In this document: piece by piece, positions 42,616 to 52,132 of the stretch
How the letters are laid out: every line of letters begins with the position of its first letter
How positions within the stretch are numbered: position 1 is the first letter of the stretch
Source of the DNA: Edaphobacter modestus
GTDB lineage: Bacteria > Acidobacteriota > Terriglobia > Terriglobales > Acidobacteriaceae
NCBI RefSeq assembly: GCF_004217555.1
Contig: NZ_SHKW01000001.1
Span: 5,952,001 to 6,016,000, forward strand
Direction of reading: 5' to 3'
Length of the DNA stretch: 64,000 bases
The notes under the pieces: model-generated
What the model was told of the DNA's origin: nothing
Seen by the model: only the letters and a program-made list of their open reading frames with translations
Databases searched by the model: none
Position numbers and translations under genes: made by a program

Positions 42616-45600
42616 GTGATTCGAAGGTTTTCTCTACGCCCAGCATCTGCAAGTCGTAACGATGCTAATGGGGGCGCAACTCGGGCCAGCAGTTGCGCGG
42701 CTCGATACGCGATTCTCGTCGTCTTGCTTTTTCTGTCAACCGCGTTCGCTCATGCTCAGTTCGATACTGCCGATGTCCTTGGGAACATTAAGGATCCGAG
42801 TGGAGCTTCGATCTCCGGAGCCACTGTTGTGCTGATGGACACGGCAAGGGGCATCAAGGTATCCCGTCAAACTGACTCGACCGGCAACTATCAATTTACG
42901 AATGTCCAGGCAGGCGGATACACCCTCAACGTGCAGGCTCCTGGCTTCGCGAGTTCCGTGACCGACCGGTTCACGGTGAATGTCGGCGCAAGGCAAAGAG
43001 TCGATGTGGGATTGAAGCTGGGGGGCGACACGGAAAGCGTAACCGTCTCGGGAGCTGCTAGTCAGTTGGAAACCGATACCAGCGACCGTGGTCAGACGAT
43101 TCAGGCGGCCGAGGCTGTCACTCTTCCATTGAATGGCCGTGCGTATGCAGACCTTTCCAAGTTGGTTCCGGGCGTTCGTCAGTCCCTGAACGGAACCGTT
43201 GTGGCAAATCCTCCACGCGAAGGCTCCTACAACGTCAACGGCCTCACCTCGCAGTACAACAATTTCTTGCTCGATGGTATCGACAATAATGCCTATCAAG
43301 AGGCCAACCAGGGCTTCGCTAACGAAGCGGTCATACCCTCTCCGGATGCTGTCGCAGAGTTCAAGGTCCAAACCGACAACTACTCTGCCGAGTACGGTCG
43401 CGCGGGCGGCGCCATCATCAACGTAACCACGCACAGTGGAACCAACGCCTTTCATGGGGTCGCGTACGACTATCTTCGAAACACCGTTCTCAACGCGTTT
43501 GGTCCCTTCCGTGGCACAGGGGTAAAGCCTACTCTGGTCCAAAATCAATTCGGCGGCACATTCGGCGGTCCTGTTTTGAAGAACAGGCTCTTCTTTTTCG
43601 CGGACTATGAGGGCTTTCGTTCTGTCGCTCATATCCTGACGACCGCCAACCTTCCCACTCAAGCCGAACACGGAGGGCTCTTCACCTCGGACGGTACACC
43701 TTCAGGCACTCCTATCCCTATCAAGAATCCTTACACGGGTGTGGTCTATGCCAACGGGCAAGTGCCGCTTTCGGATCCAAATATCGATCCTCTGGCCTTG
43801 ACCGCGATGAATCTTTTACCTCTGCCGAATATTCCGGGCGCAGCGCTCACCGCGAACAATTTCCAATACCTGCCGGCTACGACTGACTTTGAGAATAAGG
43901 GAGATGCGAGAGTTGATTTCGTCTTGACTCCAACTCAGAATGGTTTCTTTCGGTACAGTCAACGTGCAGCTGAGACATTCCAGCCCCCCAATTATCCTGG
44001 GTTAGCCGGCGGAAATAGCAGCGGAACGCTCTACGCGCGCACCCGTCAACTTGCGGCCGGCTACAACTGGATCGTCTCTCCGAACTCGATCTTAGAGCTT
44101 CGCTTTGGGCAGACCTGGACAGAAAGCGGCAAGAGCCCGGCGCTTCTTGGTCAGCCTAGCCTCATGGCGGGCATCCCTAACGTCCCGCAAGACCCAACTC
44201 TTGGAGGCGGACTCAATACGCAATCGGTCACCGGTTTCTCACAGTTCGGAACGCAATCTTCGGCTCTTCAGTTCACGAACCCAACGCAAGCCAATCCGAA
44301 GGTGAACTACACCTGGGCCAAGGGAAAGCATAGCCTCAAGGTTGGATATGAGTATGGCTGGCTGGCGCAAGCGATCTCGGATTTCCATCCGAAGTTCGGG
44401 TCTGACACCTATGCCGGTCAGTTTGGTTCGGCTGGCTCTGTCACCACCGTGCAGGCCGCGAACCTCACCGACTTCCTATTCGGGGCAAGAAGCAACTACG
44501 CGCTCAACGCTCCCAACGAAGTGAACTATAAGCGCTTCTGGCACTTCGGGTACATCCAGGATGACTGGAAGGCTCTTCCCAAGCTGACTATCAATGCCGG
44601 TTTGCGCTACGAGTTCATGTCTCCTTATTACGAGCAGAACAACAACATCCTCAACTTCGATCCGGTCAATCAGCAACTGCTTCATGCCGGTAGTGGCACC
44701 GATGTGAACAGCACAGCACCGGGTCACGTCTACAAGATGCACTACGTTGGCGGGTCTTCACTCGCTGACCGCGCCCTGATCGATCCCGACTATAAGGACT
44801 TCGGCCCTCGCTTCGGTTTCTCTTATCAGGCTCTGCCCGGAACGGTCATTCGCGGAGGTTATGGAATCAGCTACGCCTTCCTCTTCCGCTTTGGCGGAGA
44901 AGGCCTGCTGGCATATAACGGCCCGAACAACTACTCCGCGACGCTGCCCGTCAACCAGACGCCCTCTCAAGGCCTCTGCACCTCTCTGACGCAGGATCCC
45001 ACAACTTGCTTCCGACGAACGCAAGATGGGTACCAGGACAACTTTGCCGGACCAAGCAACTTCTCGACTGTACGCGCCCAAACCCGCTACACACCGAAGG
45101 ACTTCAAGAACGCCTATATACAAGCGTTCCATCTATCGGTCCAACAGCAACTGCCAAGAAGGACAACTCTCGAAATCGCGTATGTGGGTAGTCACGGCGT
45201 CCATATCGCGGCTCTTGCGGACACTAACCAGGCCAGGCGTTGTACCGCAGCCGAGATTTCCTCAGGAGCTTGCACGTCAAGCGGTAGCGCATCGTTGCTG
45301 AACCGCCGACCGATCGCAAACTTTACAGACATCCTCACCGAAACGAATTCGGACTTTCTTACCTACAACTCGCTGCAGACCAAGCTAGAGCATCGCTTCT
45401 CGGATGGGTTCTTTCTCATCAATTCGTTTACGTGGTCGCAGGCATATAACAACTCCTCTGCAGATCTCGAATCGAGCAACGGCGACAGCGCCGTTGTGAA
45501 CATCGCGAATATACGTGGAGACCGTGGCCCATCGGGATATAACCAGCCGTTGAATGACACAACCTCGTTCATCGTCGACCTGCCTTTCGGGGCCGGACAC

Positions 45601-46161
45601 AGATGGGGATCAGCAGCACCGAAGTGGGAACAGCAGATTCTCGGGGGATGGCAGTTGACGGGCATCAACAGCGTCACAAGCGGCGTACCCCTGAACCTGA
45701 CCTATACAGCAAATTCAAATCAGGTGGTTTCGACAACCAGTTCTGTTTACTCGCTTCGTCCGAATATCGTCAGCACAACCCACGCAGTCTATGGTCAGAC
45801 ACTCACCAAAACTAATAGCGCTGTGAATGGTTACCTCAATATCGCTGCGGTCTCGGCACCCGCCGGATCACAGCTCTTCGGAAACGCAGGACGTAACATT
45901 CTTCGCGGGCCGGCGTTCGGTCAGCTCGATCTCTCGGCCCATAAGAAGTTCTCCCTCTTCACCGAGGCGCAGAGTCTAGAGTTCCGTATCGAAGCCTTCA
46001 ATGTGCTCAACGCCACGAACTACATCAGTCCTAATACGAACATTGGGACGGTTGGAGCTACAGGTGTTCTGAGCCCGAACGGAAGCTTTGGAACGTTTAG
46101 CGGTAGTACCAGCGTGTTTCCTTCGCGCCAGGTGCAGCTAGCGCTGCGACTGGCGTTCTAA
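42616..46161 (+). CDS. TonB-dependent receptor, Oar-like, long form
   Basis: A 1181-residue outer-membrane receptor. GTG start with AGGAG nine bases upstream. Signal peptide to about residue 50 ('YAILVVLLFLSTAFAHAQ'), carboxypeptidase-regulatory-like domain ('VLGNIKDPSGASISGATV'), plug with 'PLNGRAYADLSKLVPGV' and 'YNNFLLDGIDNNAY', barrel ending 'RQVQLALRLAF'. Divergent from the membrane regulator, and likely part of a uptake/degradation unit with the GDPD-GH18 enzyme, given the shared inverted repeat. Confidence 0.9.
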   Translation: MIRRFSLRPASASRNDANGGATRASSCAARYAILVVLLFLSTAFAHAQFDTADVLGNIKDPSGASISGATVVLMDTARGIKVSRQTDSTGNYQFTNVQAGGYTLNVQAPGFASSVTDRFTVNVGARQRVDVGLKLGGDTESVTVSGAASQLETDTSDRGQTIQAAEAVTLPLNGRAYADLSKLVPGVRQSLNGTVVANPPREGSYNVNGLTSQYNNFLLDGIDNNAYQEANQGFANEAVIPSPDAVAEFKVQTDNYSAEYGRAGGAIINVTTHSGTNAFHGVAYDYLRNTVLNAFGPFRGTGVKPTLVQNQFGGTFGGPVLKNRLFFFADYEGFRSVAHILTTANLPTQAEHGGLFTSDGTPSGTPIPIKNPYTGVVYANGQVPLSDPNIDPLALTAMNLLPLPNIPGAALTANNFQYLPATTDFENKGDARVDFVLTPTQNGFFRYSQRAAETFQPPNYPGLAGGNSSGTLYARTRQLAAGYNWIVSPNSILELRFGQTWTESGKSPALLGQPSLMAGIPNVPQDPTLGGGLNTQSVTGFSQFGTQSSALQFTNPTQANPKVNYTWAKGKHSLKVGYEYGWLAQAISDFHPKFGSDTYAGQFGSAGSVTTVQAANLTDFLFGARSNYALNAPNEVNYKRFWHFGYIQDDWKALPKLTINAGLRYEFMSPYYEQNNNILNFDPVNQQLLHAGSGTDVNSTAPGHVYKMHYVGGSSLADRALIDPDYKDFGPRFGFSYQALPGTVIRGGYGISYAFLFRFGGEGLLAYNGPNNYSATLPVNQTPSQGLCTSLTQDPTTCFRRTQDGYQDNFAGPSNFSTVRAQTRYTPKDFKNAYIQAFHLSVQQQLPRRTTLEIAYVGSHGVHIAALADTNQARRCTAAEISSGACTSSGSASLLNRRPIANFTDILTETNSDFLTYNSLQTKLEHRFSDGFFLINSFTWSQAYNNSSADLESSNGDSAVVNIANIRGDRGPSGYNQPLNDTTSFIVDLPFGAGHRWGSAAPKWEQQILGGWQLTGINSVTSGVPLNLTYTANSNQVVSTTSSVYSLRPNIVSTTHAVYGQTLTKTNSAVNGYLNIAAVSAPAGSQLFGNAGRNILRGPAFGQLDLSAHKKFSLFTEAQSLEFRIEAFNVLNATNYISPNTNIGTVGATGVLSPNGSFGTFSGSTSVFPSRQVQLALRLAF

Positions 46162-46184
46162 ACCCACAGAACAATTCGCCTGCG

Positions 46185-46217
46185 AGTGGTGGCGGCATGC
46201 TGTAGACCGCTACCACT
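46185..46217 (+). terminator. Hairpin after the receptor gene
   Basis: AGTGGTGGCGG and CCGCTACCACT pair with one G-T over an 11-base loop, 24 bases past the receptor stop. No U-run follows, so it is a weak terminator call. Confidence 0.4.
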
Positions 46218-46311
46218 TGGAAGGCGCATTTCGTAATCCGTTCCAAATCTCAGTTCATCAAGACCGAACTTTGTCTATCTCAAATAAAATCCCGGAGTAA
46301 ACAAAACCAGC

Positions 46312-47145
46312 ATGTTGCATTCTCCTGAATCGACCCACAGCCGGCGTCAGTTTCTGTTGTGCTCGTCAGCCTTTTCCCTGGCCGGACTCTTTCCACTGAG
46401 GCTGAGCGCCCAACGTGCCGGATCCGAGGAACCACAAAAAGACGATCCTCAGCTCGAGATCATACCCAAAGATACCCTGCTGAAATTTAACCCGGACGGC
46501 AGTCCGCGCCCGTTCGCGGGAAACACTGTAATCTGTCACCTTCCGCAACAAAGCCGATTCCACGACGCGGTCGCAGCGCTGGGCGATGCGCTGCGTTCAA
46601 GCTCCTTTGGCACCAAACTCGCGGTACTGCCGAGCGATAGCTACCACGCCACCATACTTGGCGGACCGAATGACCAGGATCGCCGAAGATATGGCTGGCC
46701 TTCAGACATCCCAATCAATACACCGATCGCCGAGTGCAACCGCATCATCGGCGAAAGGATCGCGCGATTCAGGATGCACACTGAGTTGCCGCTACGTTTC
46801 CGCTTAGACAAAGAAAAGACATTGGCTCCGCAGCGGCCGTGCGGGTTGCAACTTGTGCCCGCGGACGCGAATGAGAAACTGAAGCTTCGTACGCTGCGCG
46901 ATCGGATGGCGACTGAAGTCTTTCGGTATCGCGCACCAGGCCACGATACCTTTGGATTCCATATCAGCCTGGCGTACCAAATGCGCGGCTTCACTGCTGG
47001 AGAGAGACAGCACTATCAAGATCTGTTGGCGCAGAACCTTACGATGATCGACGCCGCGACATCGATCATCGAACTCGGCGTTCCCGAGTTTTCTACCTTC
47101 GTAGACATGTACAGGTTTGAGGTGCAAACACTCCTTTGTACGTGA
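46312..47145 (+). CDS. Tat-exported DUF1868 protein (2H phosphoesterase-like)
   Basis: A 277-residue protein with a twin-arginine signal 'HSRRQFLLCSSAFSLAGLF'. The DUF1868 hallmark is two His-x-Thr/Ser motifs, seen here as 'YHATILGG' and 'FGFHISLAYQM', the pair that forms the active site in 2H phosphoesterases (RNA ligase/cyclic phosphodiesterase fold). The substrate for the family is not established. Export by Tat is unexpected for an RNA-type 2H enzyme. It stands alone, 150 bases after the receptor. Confidence 0.8.
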   Translation: MLHSPESTHSRRQFLLCSSAFSLAGLFPLRLSAQRAGSEEPQKDDPQLEIIPKDTLLKFNPDGSPRPFAGNTVICHLPQQSRFHDAVAALGDALRSSSFGTKLAVLPSDSYHATILGGPNDQDRRRYGWPSDIPINTPIAECNRIIGERIARFRMHTELPLRFRLDKEKTLAPQRPCGLQLVPADANEKLKLRTLRDRMATEVFRYRAPGHDTFGFHISLAYQMRGFTAGERQHYQDLLAQNLTMIDAATSIIELGVPEFSTFVDMYRFEVQTLLCT

Positions 47146-47572
47146 GAGAACGTCCGCACTCTAGCAACCTCTGGTCCGACAGAAGTCCTCCTGCTTGTGC
47201 GAACGCTGCAACTGTGTTGTAGAGGACTGTCAGCGAGAAACTGACCATCACTCGTGTCAAAGTCGGGCCTCTGGCAGAGGGCACCGAACCGATCGAAATG
47301 CTCCTGAAACAGTACGGCTACGACGTAGTTGTCACGAAGCCGAACGTTCCCGTTCGCCCCGCGGGCTTCAATCAAGTAGAGTTGCGCTGCTTGTCGGATT
47401 TTCGACGATATCGGCCACACGTGCTCCTAGTGTATGCCGAACGAAACAGAAAGTTTAGTTCCGATAAACCACTTAGTTACATTAACTTATCTCCACAATG
47501 CTCAAGTCGCGAGGCAACGGTGATTTGCAGGAGTAGCCACGGATAGGCGAACATAAGGCGAATACGTCATTT
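47146..47572. other. Intergenic region upstream of imuA
   Basis: No recognised gene. A plus-strand frame through 47235-47460 ('MLLKQYGYDVVVTKPNVPV') is open but has no match I know. I looked for a LexA box upstream of imuA and found no convincing palindrome. Confidence 0.35.
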
Positions 47573-48346
47573 ATGCCTTCGACAGCCGCAATCCGTCTCC
47601 AGATCGAAACCACACTCGCAAACCGGGTGCCCGCCGCCCTCACGCTCAAGATCAAGCAGGCCCCGGAACTCTTCCCAACCGGAATCAGCGAAGTGGATGC
47701 AGTTCTGGGCGGCGGCGTTCCGCGCGGGAGCATCACTGAAGTTGCGGGCGCAGCATCGACGGGCAAGACATCCTTCGGACTCTCTGCTATCGCGGCCATC
47801 ACGCAGTCCGGCGCGGCTTGTGCGTGGGTCGATGTGAGCGACGCGCTTTCGCCTGAATCCGCAGCCGCGGCGAACATCGTTTTGAAACGGTTGCTATGGC
47901 TCCGTATGTCGGCAGAACGCAAGCAGCGCGTCACAGACAAACCTTGGTCACGGCTGGAGCAGGCACTGAAGGCGACGGATTTATTACTTCAGGCCGGAGG
48001 CTTTGCCGCCATTGTGCTCGATATGAGCGATGTGCTTCCGCAGCACACGATCCGTATTCCACTGGCGACGTGGTATCGGTTTCGTCTTGCGGCAGAGCAG
48101 GCCCGCACTGCTCTCATCTTTCTCAGCCAATCGCTGTGCGCCAGCAGTTGTGCGGCCCTCGCCCTACGCTGCGAACCGGCGAGCATTCAACCGTTCAGCG
48201 GCAACGGCGAAACGGACCTCTTCGAGAGTCAGCAATACACCTTGGTGCGGGAGCGCAATCGCAATGAAATCTCTCCATTCCTCCATAAGAAACCATCGAC
48301 GCGGGTTGAATGGCGTGCTGAAACTCTCTGGTCTCGGGTGCGGTGA
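47573..48346 (+). CDS. imuA: ImuA-like RecA-fold protein of the mutasome
   Basis: A 257-residue RecA-like protein. Walker A-like 'VAGAASTGKTSFG' and 'LFPTGISEVDAVLGGGVPRG' in part are typical of ImuA/SulA-type proteins that work with ImuB and DnaE2 in damage-induced mutagenesis. The beta-strand 'GGFAAIVLDMSDV' ends the ATPase core. Full length and uninterrupted, but its partners here are broken. The stop overlaps the imuB start (TGATG). Confidence 0.85.
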   Translation: MPSTAAIRLQIETTLANRVPAALTLKIKQAPELFPTGISEVDAVLGGGVPRGSITEVAGAASTGKTSFGLSAIAAITQSGAACAWVDVSDALSPESAAAANIVLKRLLWLRMSAERKQRVTDKPWSRLEQALKATDLLLQAGGFAAIVLDMSDVLPQHTIRIPLATWYRFRLAAEQARTALIFLSQSLCASSCAALALRCEPASIQPFSGNGETDLFESQQYTLVRERNRNEISPFLHKKPSTRVEWRAETLWSRVR

Positions 48347-48690
48347 TGTATGCCGTTCTGCATCCCCCGAACTTCGCCGCGCAAGTGGCTGCGCAGCAGA
48401 GACCGGAACTGCGGAAGTGCCCCTTTGTGTTAATCGACGGTGAGCCGCCGACCAAGAGTGTTTTTGCGGCCAACAAAGCAGCGCGTTCGCTAGGCGTTGA
48501 GGTCGGCATGACGCGTCTGCAGGCGGAATCTATCCCGGACATATTGCCGTTCCTCGTGTGCGAGAGGACGAAGGTTCCGCGCATGCGATTCTTCACACCA
48601 TTGCGTGCATGTTCTCGCCGCGAATTGAGTACGTCGAAACGCATCCTGGCACCTATGCTCTCGACATACAGGGCATGAATGGCCGCCGAT
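48346..48690 (+). pseudogene. imuB: ImuB (Y-family polymerase-like), N-terminal fragment
   Basis: Starts 'MYAVLHPPNFAAQVAAQ' with 'AANKAARSLGVEVGMTRLQA', the palm of ImuB. A frameshift at about 48580 moves the homology to 'AHAILHTIACMFSPRIEYVE' and 'PGTYALDIQGMNG', after which the sequence joins antisense dnaE2. About three quarters of the gene are gone. Confidence 0.8.
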
Positions 48691-49792
48691 CCGCGGCCTT
48701 GCACGAGAATGCCATTGTCTTTACAGAACTCTACAACGTCCCAGACAATTAGAAAGTAGCCGGCGAGACCAAGCTTCTCAATGAGCTTGAGTTCGCGATC
48801 TGCCTGTTGCTGGGCTCGGGGCCAACAAATCGGCATGCCTCTTCGGCAGGTAGCGTGACCCCACGCCATCTTCTGTGCGCTTGCGCAGGAACGAGTCCAT
48901 CGATTCGCCGTCGGGCACCGGATAACGGGGAAACTCGTAGTCGAGATCATCCATCGCGAAGGACAGGCGCGAAGCCGAAGCCATCGTGTTCCCTATGGCT
49001 TCGGGATAGTCATAGAAGAGTTCTGCCATCTCTCTCGCGGAACGGAGGTGGCGCTCTGAGTTGATGGCGAGGAGCCGACCGGCCTGATCGAAGGTGGTCT
49101 TGTGCCGGATAGCCGTGAAGAGATCGAGTACTTCGCGTTCATAGGAGGTCGCATACCCTACACCGTTGGTCGCAAGAAGCGGAAAATTCAGGGAACGAGC
49201 AATGTCGATTGCCGCGCGGTTCCGCCACTCCTCATCACGATCAAAGTGCCTTTGCATTCGACATAGACGTTCTCAGGGCCAAAGATCGAGACCGGCCGCT
49301 CCACTTCTTTGCAGCCTGCGTCATAGCCGCCGCGCGCCAAAGCCGTGGCCAGCAGACCTTTGTCTCCTCCTATAAGGCAGACCAGATCGTCGTGAAGCTC
49401 TTCGACGTCAGCGAATCGGGCCGCTCCTTTGGCCTTCTTGCCTGACCGCAGTTTGTATCGGGTGACGAGACGACAGAGATTTTGGTACCCAGTGCGTGAG
49501 GTTGGTAGTACAGGAATGCGTGCAGGCGCCGCGGGAACCTGGTGTGGCAAATAGTTAGGTGGGCGGAGGCGTTGACAAGCATATGCAACCGCGAACTCCG
49601 CTCCGATGTGAGCGCGGATGCCAAGTTTTCTGGCGGTTGTGTGAAATCGCGGCGCTCCACAGAGACCATTGCGGTCGAGCAAGGCCATTGTGGGCATCTG
49701 CAGATCTGCGACCGCGCCGCTAGTGATTCGGGCAGGGAAGCGCTTTCCAGAAACGAAAATGCAGACCGGGCATGGAGTTCGACGTATTCCAT
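48680..49792 (-). pseudogene. dnaE2: DnaE2 error-prone polymerase, N-terminal third, frameshifted
   Basis: Starts at ATG 49792 with 'MEYVELHARSAFSFLESASL', the PHP domain. Homology then hops frames: 'LGIRAHIGAEFAVAYACQRL', 'RTGYQNLCRLVTRYKL', 'RSLNFPLLATNGVGYATSYE', 'GESMDSFLRKRTEDGV', and ends 'YFLIVWDVVEFCKDNGILVQ' then GRGSAA. Full DnaE2 is about 1050 residues; here only about 360 remain, with several frameshifts, and the end abuts the plus-strand imuB fragment. The start overlaps the minus-strand imuB stop (TGATG). Confidence 0.8.
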
Positions 49793-51314
49793 CAGTCATA
49801 GGTACCCATGAGATACCAGCAAGGTGAGCTGGGATCGTGCGCGATACGGCAGACCTTCTCCGAAGTCCTTCCGGCGAGCAGGACATCCCACTCTTCCCGG
49901 CACCAGTTCGTCTGCGACCACCATTCCCCGCTCTTGCGCCAGGGACCTGCCTGCTGGACGACGGCATAAGACTCACCATCGACAGCTATCGCTGTGAGCT
50001 GATTGCCTCGCAGGGTGACACCGATTGCCATAGGAGGACGGCAAACCCGGAAGGCCACCGGTAGGTTTCCTCTGTGAAGAGGCACAATGTAGTCTCGCGG
50101 CGCGGGCGGTGCAAAATTCTCTCATGCGAAAGGGATCCGTTTGTTGTGTGTCCAGCAGTCGGGGAGCACCGACCCTGTCCTCTCCGAGCAGCTTCTTGAG
50201 GCGTGCGAGTAGCACCTCAAGACGGTCCGGCTCCGGAACTTGCGGAAGGAACAATCCATGCTGAGCGATGTGAGGCCGTGCCGGGATGACACGCATTTCA
50301 AGCGCAATGACTGCGGCCTCGGGCGGATGCGCCTCAAAATCGAGTTTGCACCAGTTCTAGCAGGCGGTGGGCATCCTGACTCGGAAGCGCTGGCCGGATA
50401 GTTCGGCCATGCCAGCGATCCTGCCCTTGTGTATCGGCTTCGAGCCTGAGACGAACTTCAATCGAGGCGATAGCCAGAGAGCGGGTCTGCACGCGCAGCA
50501 GAAAGTTGATCGAGAAGCCGTGAAAATAGGAAGAGAAGCGGCTCCAACAACTCGACCGGATGTTCCAGCTCCATCGATTCGACGAGCTGCGAGGCGAAGC
50601 TCGGCTCGATCGGTACGAAGAAATGAGAGTGCTCGCCTCGCGCGAGTGCACGCAGGCGTTGTCCTTTGAATCCAACCCGTGCGACCAGATCGCGTTCGGG
50701 CAGGACAGCCAACATGCGGCAATTGCGGATACCCCAAAGATGATACGTCTCAGCCATGTCGGACAAGAGATCGAGAACATGGAGCGGCAATGGCGCCAAC
50801 ATCTCCAATTCCTTACCCGCGCGACGATCCGCACCCCGTGAGACCTCGTGCCGCACAGACAGCGACATCGAAGTTCGTCGACGCGGCGATATGGGTGAGA
50901 AACCATGTGCGCTGGCACGCTGTCGAAGCTTGTTGATTAGTACCTCCGGAGGGCCAACCAGCGCCTCTGTGCCATGAATGTCGAGCATCATTAGTCCACT
51001 GGGTTCAGGAACGTGTTGCATCTGGATTAACTCAATACGTGGAGAGAAGCTCGACGCACATTCCAGCAACGCTGTCCTCGATGCGCGTCCCTGCTCCGGC
51101 GAGCGGCGCAGCAACTGGATATGCGAAAACGACTCTGCCTGTAACCGGCTCGTCCCGACTGCGACTCCTGCCCGCCGTGCCATAGTGTTTACGGCCAGAA
51201 CCTGCTCGCATGGCGATCGCCATCGAGGATTGCCACTGGCTGCCGCCGGAGTTCAGGCTGCAGCCGCAAAACGGCCTGGGCTGGCCAACTCGGAGCGTGA
51301 AGACAGGCGTACAT
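49792..51314 (-). pseudogene. imuB: ImuB, nearly full length but frameshifted
   Basis: ATG 51314 opens 'MYACLHAPSWPAQAVLRLQP', but a TAA follows about 45 codons in. Homology resumes in the frame 'GVAVGTSRLQAESF' and continues through 'ECASSFSPRIELIQMQHVPE' and 'GLMMLDIHGTEALVGPP', 'GIRNCRMLAVLPERDLVARV', then in further frames 'PEPDRLEVLLARLKKLLGED' and 'SGEWWSQTNWCREEWDVLLA' to 'WYLMGTYD'. At least three frameshifts. This is the second imuB in the window and lies head-on to the first. Confidence 0.8.
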
Positions 51315-51319
51315 GACAT

Positions 51320-51604
51320 TCACCCGGCCCACGGCGCATGTGTTCGCCATGCGGCAGCGGTGTCTCTTTCAGCCGCTTTCTTATGCGCCGGATTGATGTT
51401 CTCCGTGCGTTTTCTCTCGAGCACTGCCCGGTACCGCATGTTCGTAAAGAGGGCTGTTTCCGATCCGTTTCGCCACTGTCCAGTTCGTTCGGTAAGATCA
51501 CACCGCAGCATCACCGATGCACAACTCTTCGCGCATGGAGTCTGTGTGAGAACAACGAGCGCAGCTTGAGATTGCTCTGCAGTCAGGCGAAAGCGATATG
51601 GCAA
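51320..51604 (-). pseudogene. imuA: ImuA, C-terminal fragment
   Basis: 'YRFRLTAEQSQAALVVLTQT' and 'CAKSCASVMLRCDLTE' align with the C-terminal part of the intact ImuA at 47573 ('YRFRLAAEQARTALIFLSQS', 'CASSCAALALRCEPA'). The ATP-binding half is missing. Its TGA lies five bases before the imuB start on the same strand, preserving the imuA-imuB-dnaE2 order. Confidence 0.75.
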
Positions 51605-51892
51605 TCACACAGAGCGTCAGGGCTGCCGCAGGATAGAACTCGCCTCCGAGGTATGGAGGAAGGATGCAGACAACCGCGGCTCCGATCCATTGCAGGGCCA
51701 TCACATAAAGGGGGGGGACAGCTCTCGTCCCGGGTTGCGCGGCTCGTACTTGCACTTGAATTCTCGCATGGGCGTTGAGGCGGTTTCATAGTGAGGACAG
51801 CCTATCAATCGTTACAACAAGTATGGGAATGAAACAGCAATTGGCCCTTGTGTCCGCAAGGCCGATTCCTCTGTTGGATTCGCCCACCCCAG

Positions 51893-51990
51893 ATGGAAAC
51901 ACGATTTCCGCGAAAACCCCGATAACGAGTTAGTTTGCTTCGACGTATTTTCAATCGTTTACGAATGGCGTTCGACTTGCATTGCTAGAT
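51893..51990 (+). repeat. Dispersed sigma-54 cassette, copy D
   Basis: Begins ATGGAAACACGATTTCCGCG, as in copy A, and reaches the promoter after 72 bases (a 9-10 base deletion relative to the others). Homology ends just beyond the promoter: there is neither activator remnant nor STAS-like start. Confidence 0.8.
51966..51981 (+). promoter_or_regulatory. Sigma-54 promoter D
   Basis: TGGCGT-TCGAC-TTGCA with correct spacing, about 150 bases upstream of the alpha/beta hydrolase. Confidence 0.8.
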
Positions 51991-52009
51991 CGCAGAAATA
52001 GAGGAGTAG

Positions 52010-52096
52010 ATGACAGTGGGAAATTTTCAATTGGCGTCCATGAACGGATGGACCGCTAGAGCGCGAACCGGTTCCGATGCGAACGGGATCGAATAA
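52010..52096 (+). CDS. Possible 28-codon small ORF after promoter D
   Basis: ATG with GAGGAG four bases upstream, reading MTVGNFQLASMNGWTARART and eight more codons. It occupies the leader position taken by the STAS-like gene in the other cassettes but is not homologous to it. Could be chance or a leader peptide. Confidence 0.3.
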   Translation: MTVGNFQLASMNGWTARARTGSDANGIE

Positions 52097-52132
52097 CTCT
52101 CAATCAAGAAACAGCAGGAAGGAACAGTAGAG

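Noticed and set aside
42736..43671. 311-codon open frame antisense to the long TonB receptor
   Set aside because: It lies wholly inside a well-supported gene, has no ribosome site or domain, and mirrors the codon pattern of the receptor.
47520..47572. LexA box upstream of imuA
   Set aside because: CGAACATAAGGCGAA looks suggestive but is not a palindrome and fits no LexA consensus I know.
51498..51789. Hydrophobic minus-strand frame overlapping the imuA fragment ('WIGAAVVCILPPYLGG')
   Set aside because: Tempting as a small membrane protein, but it overlaps imuA homology in another frame and has no support on its own.
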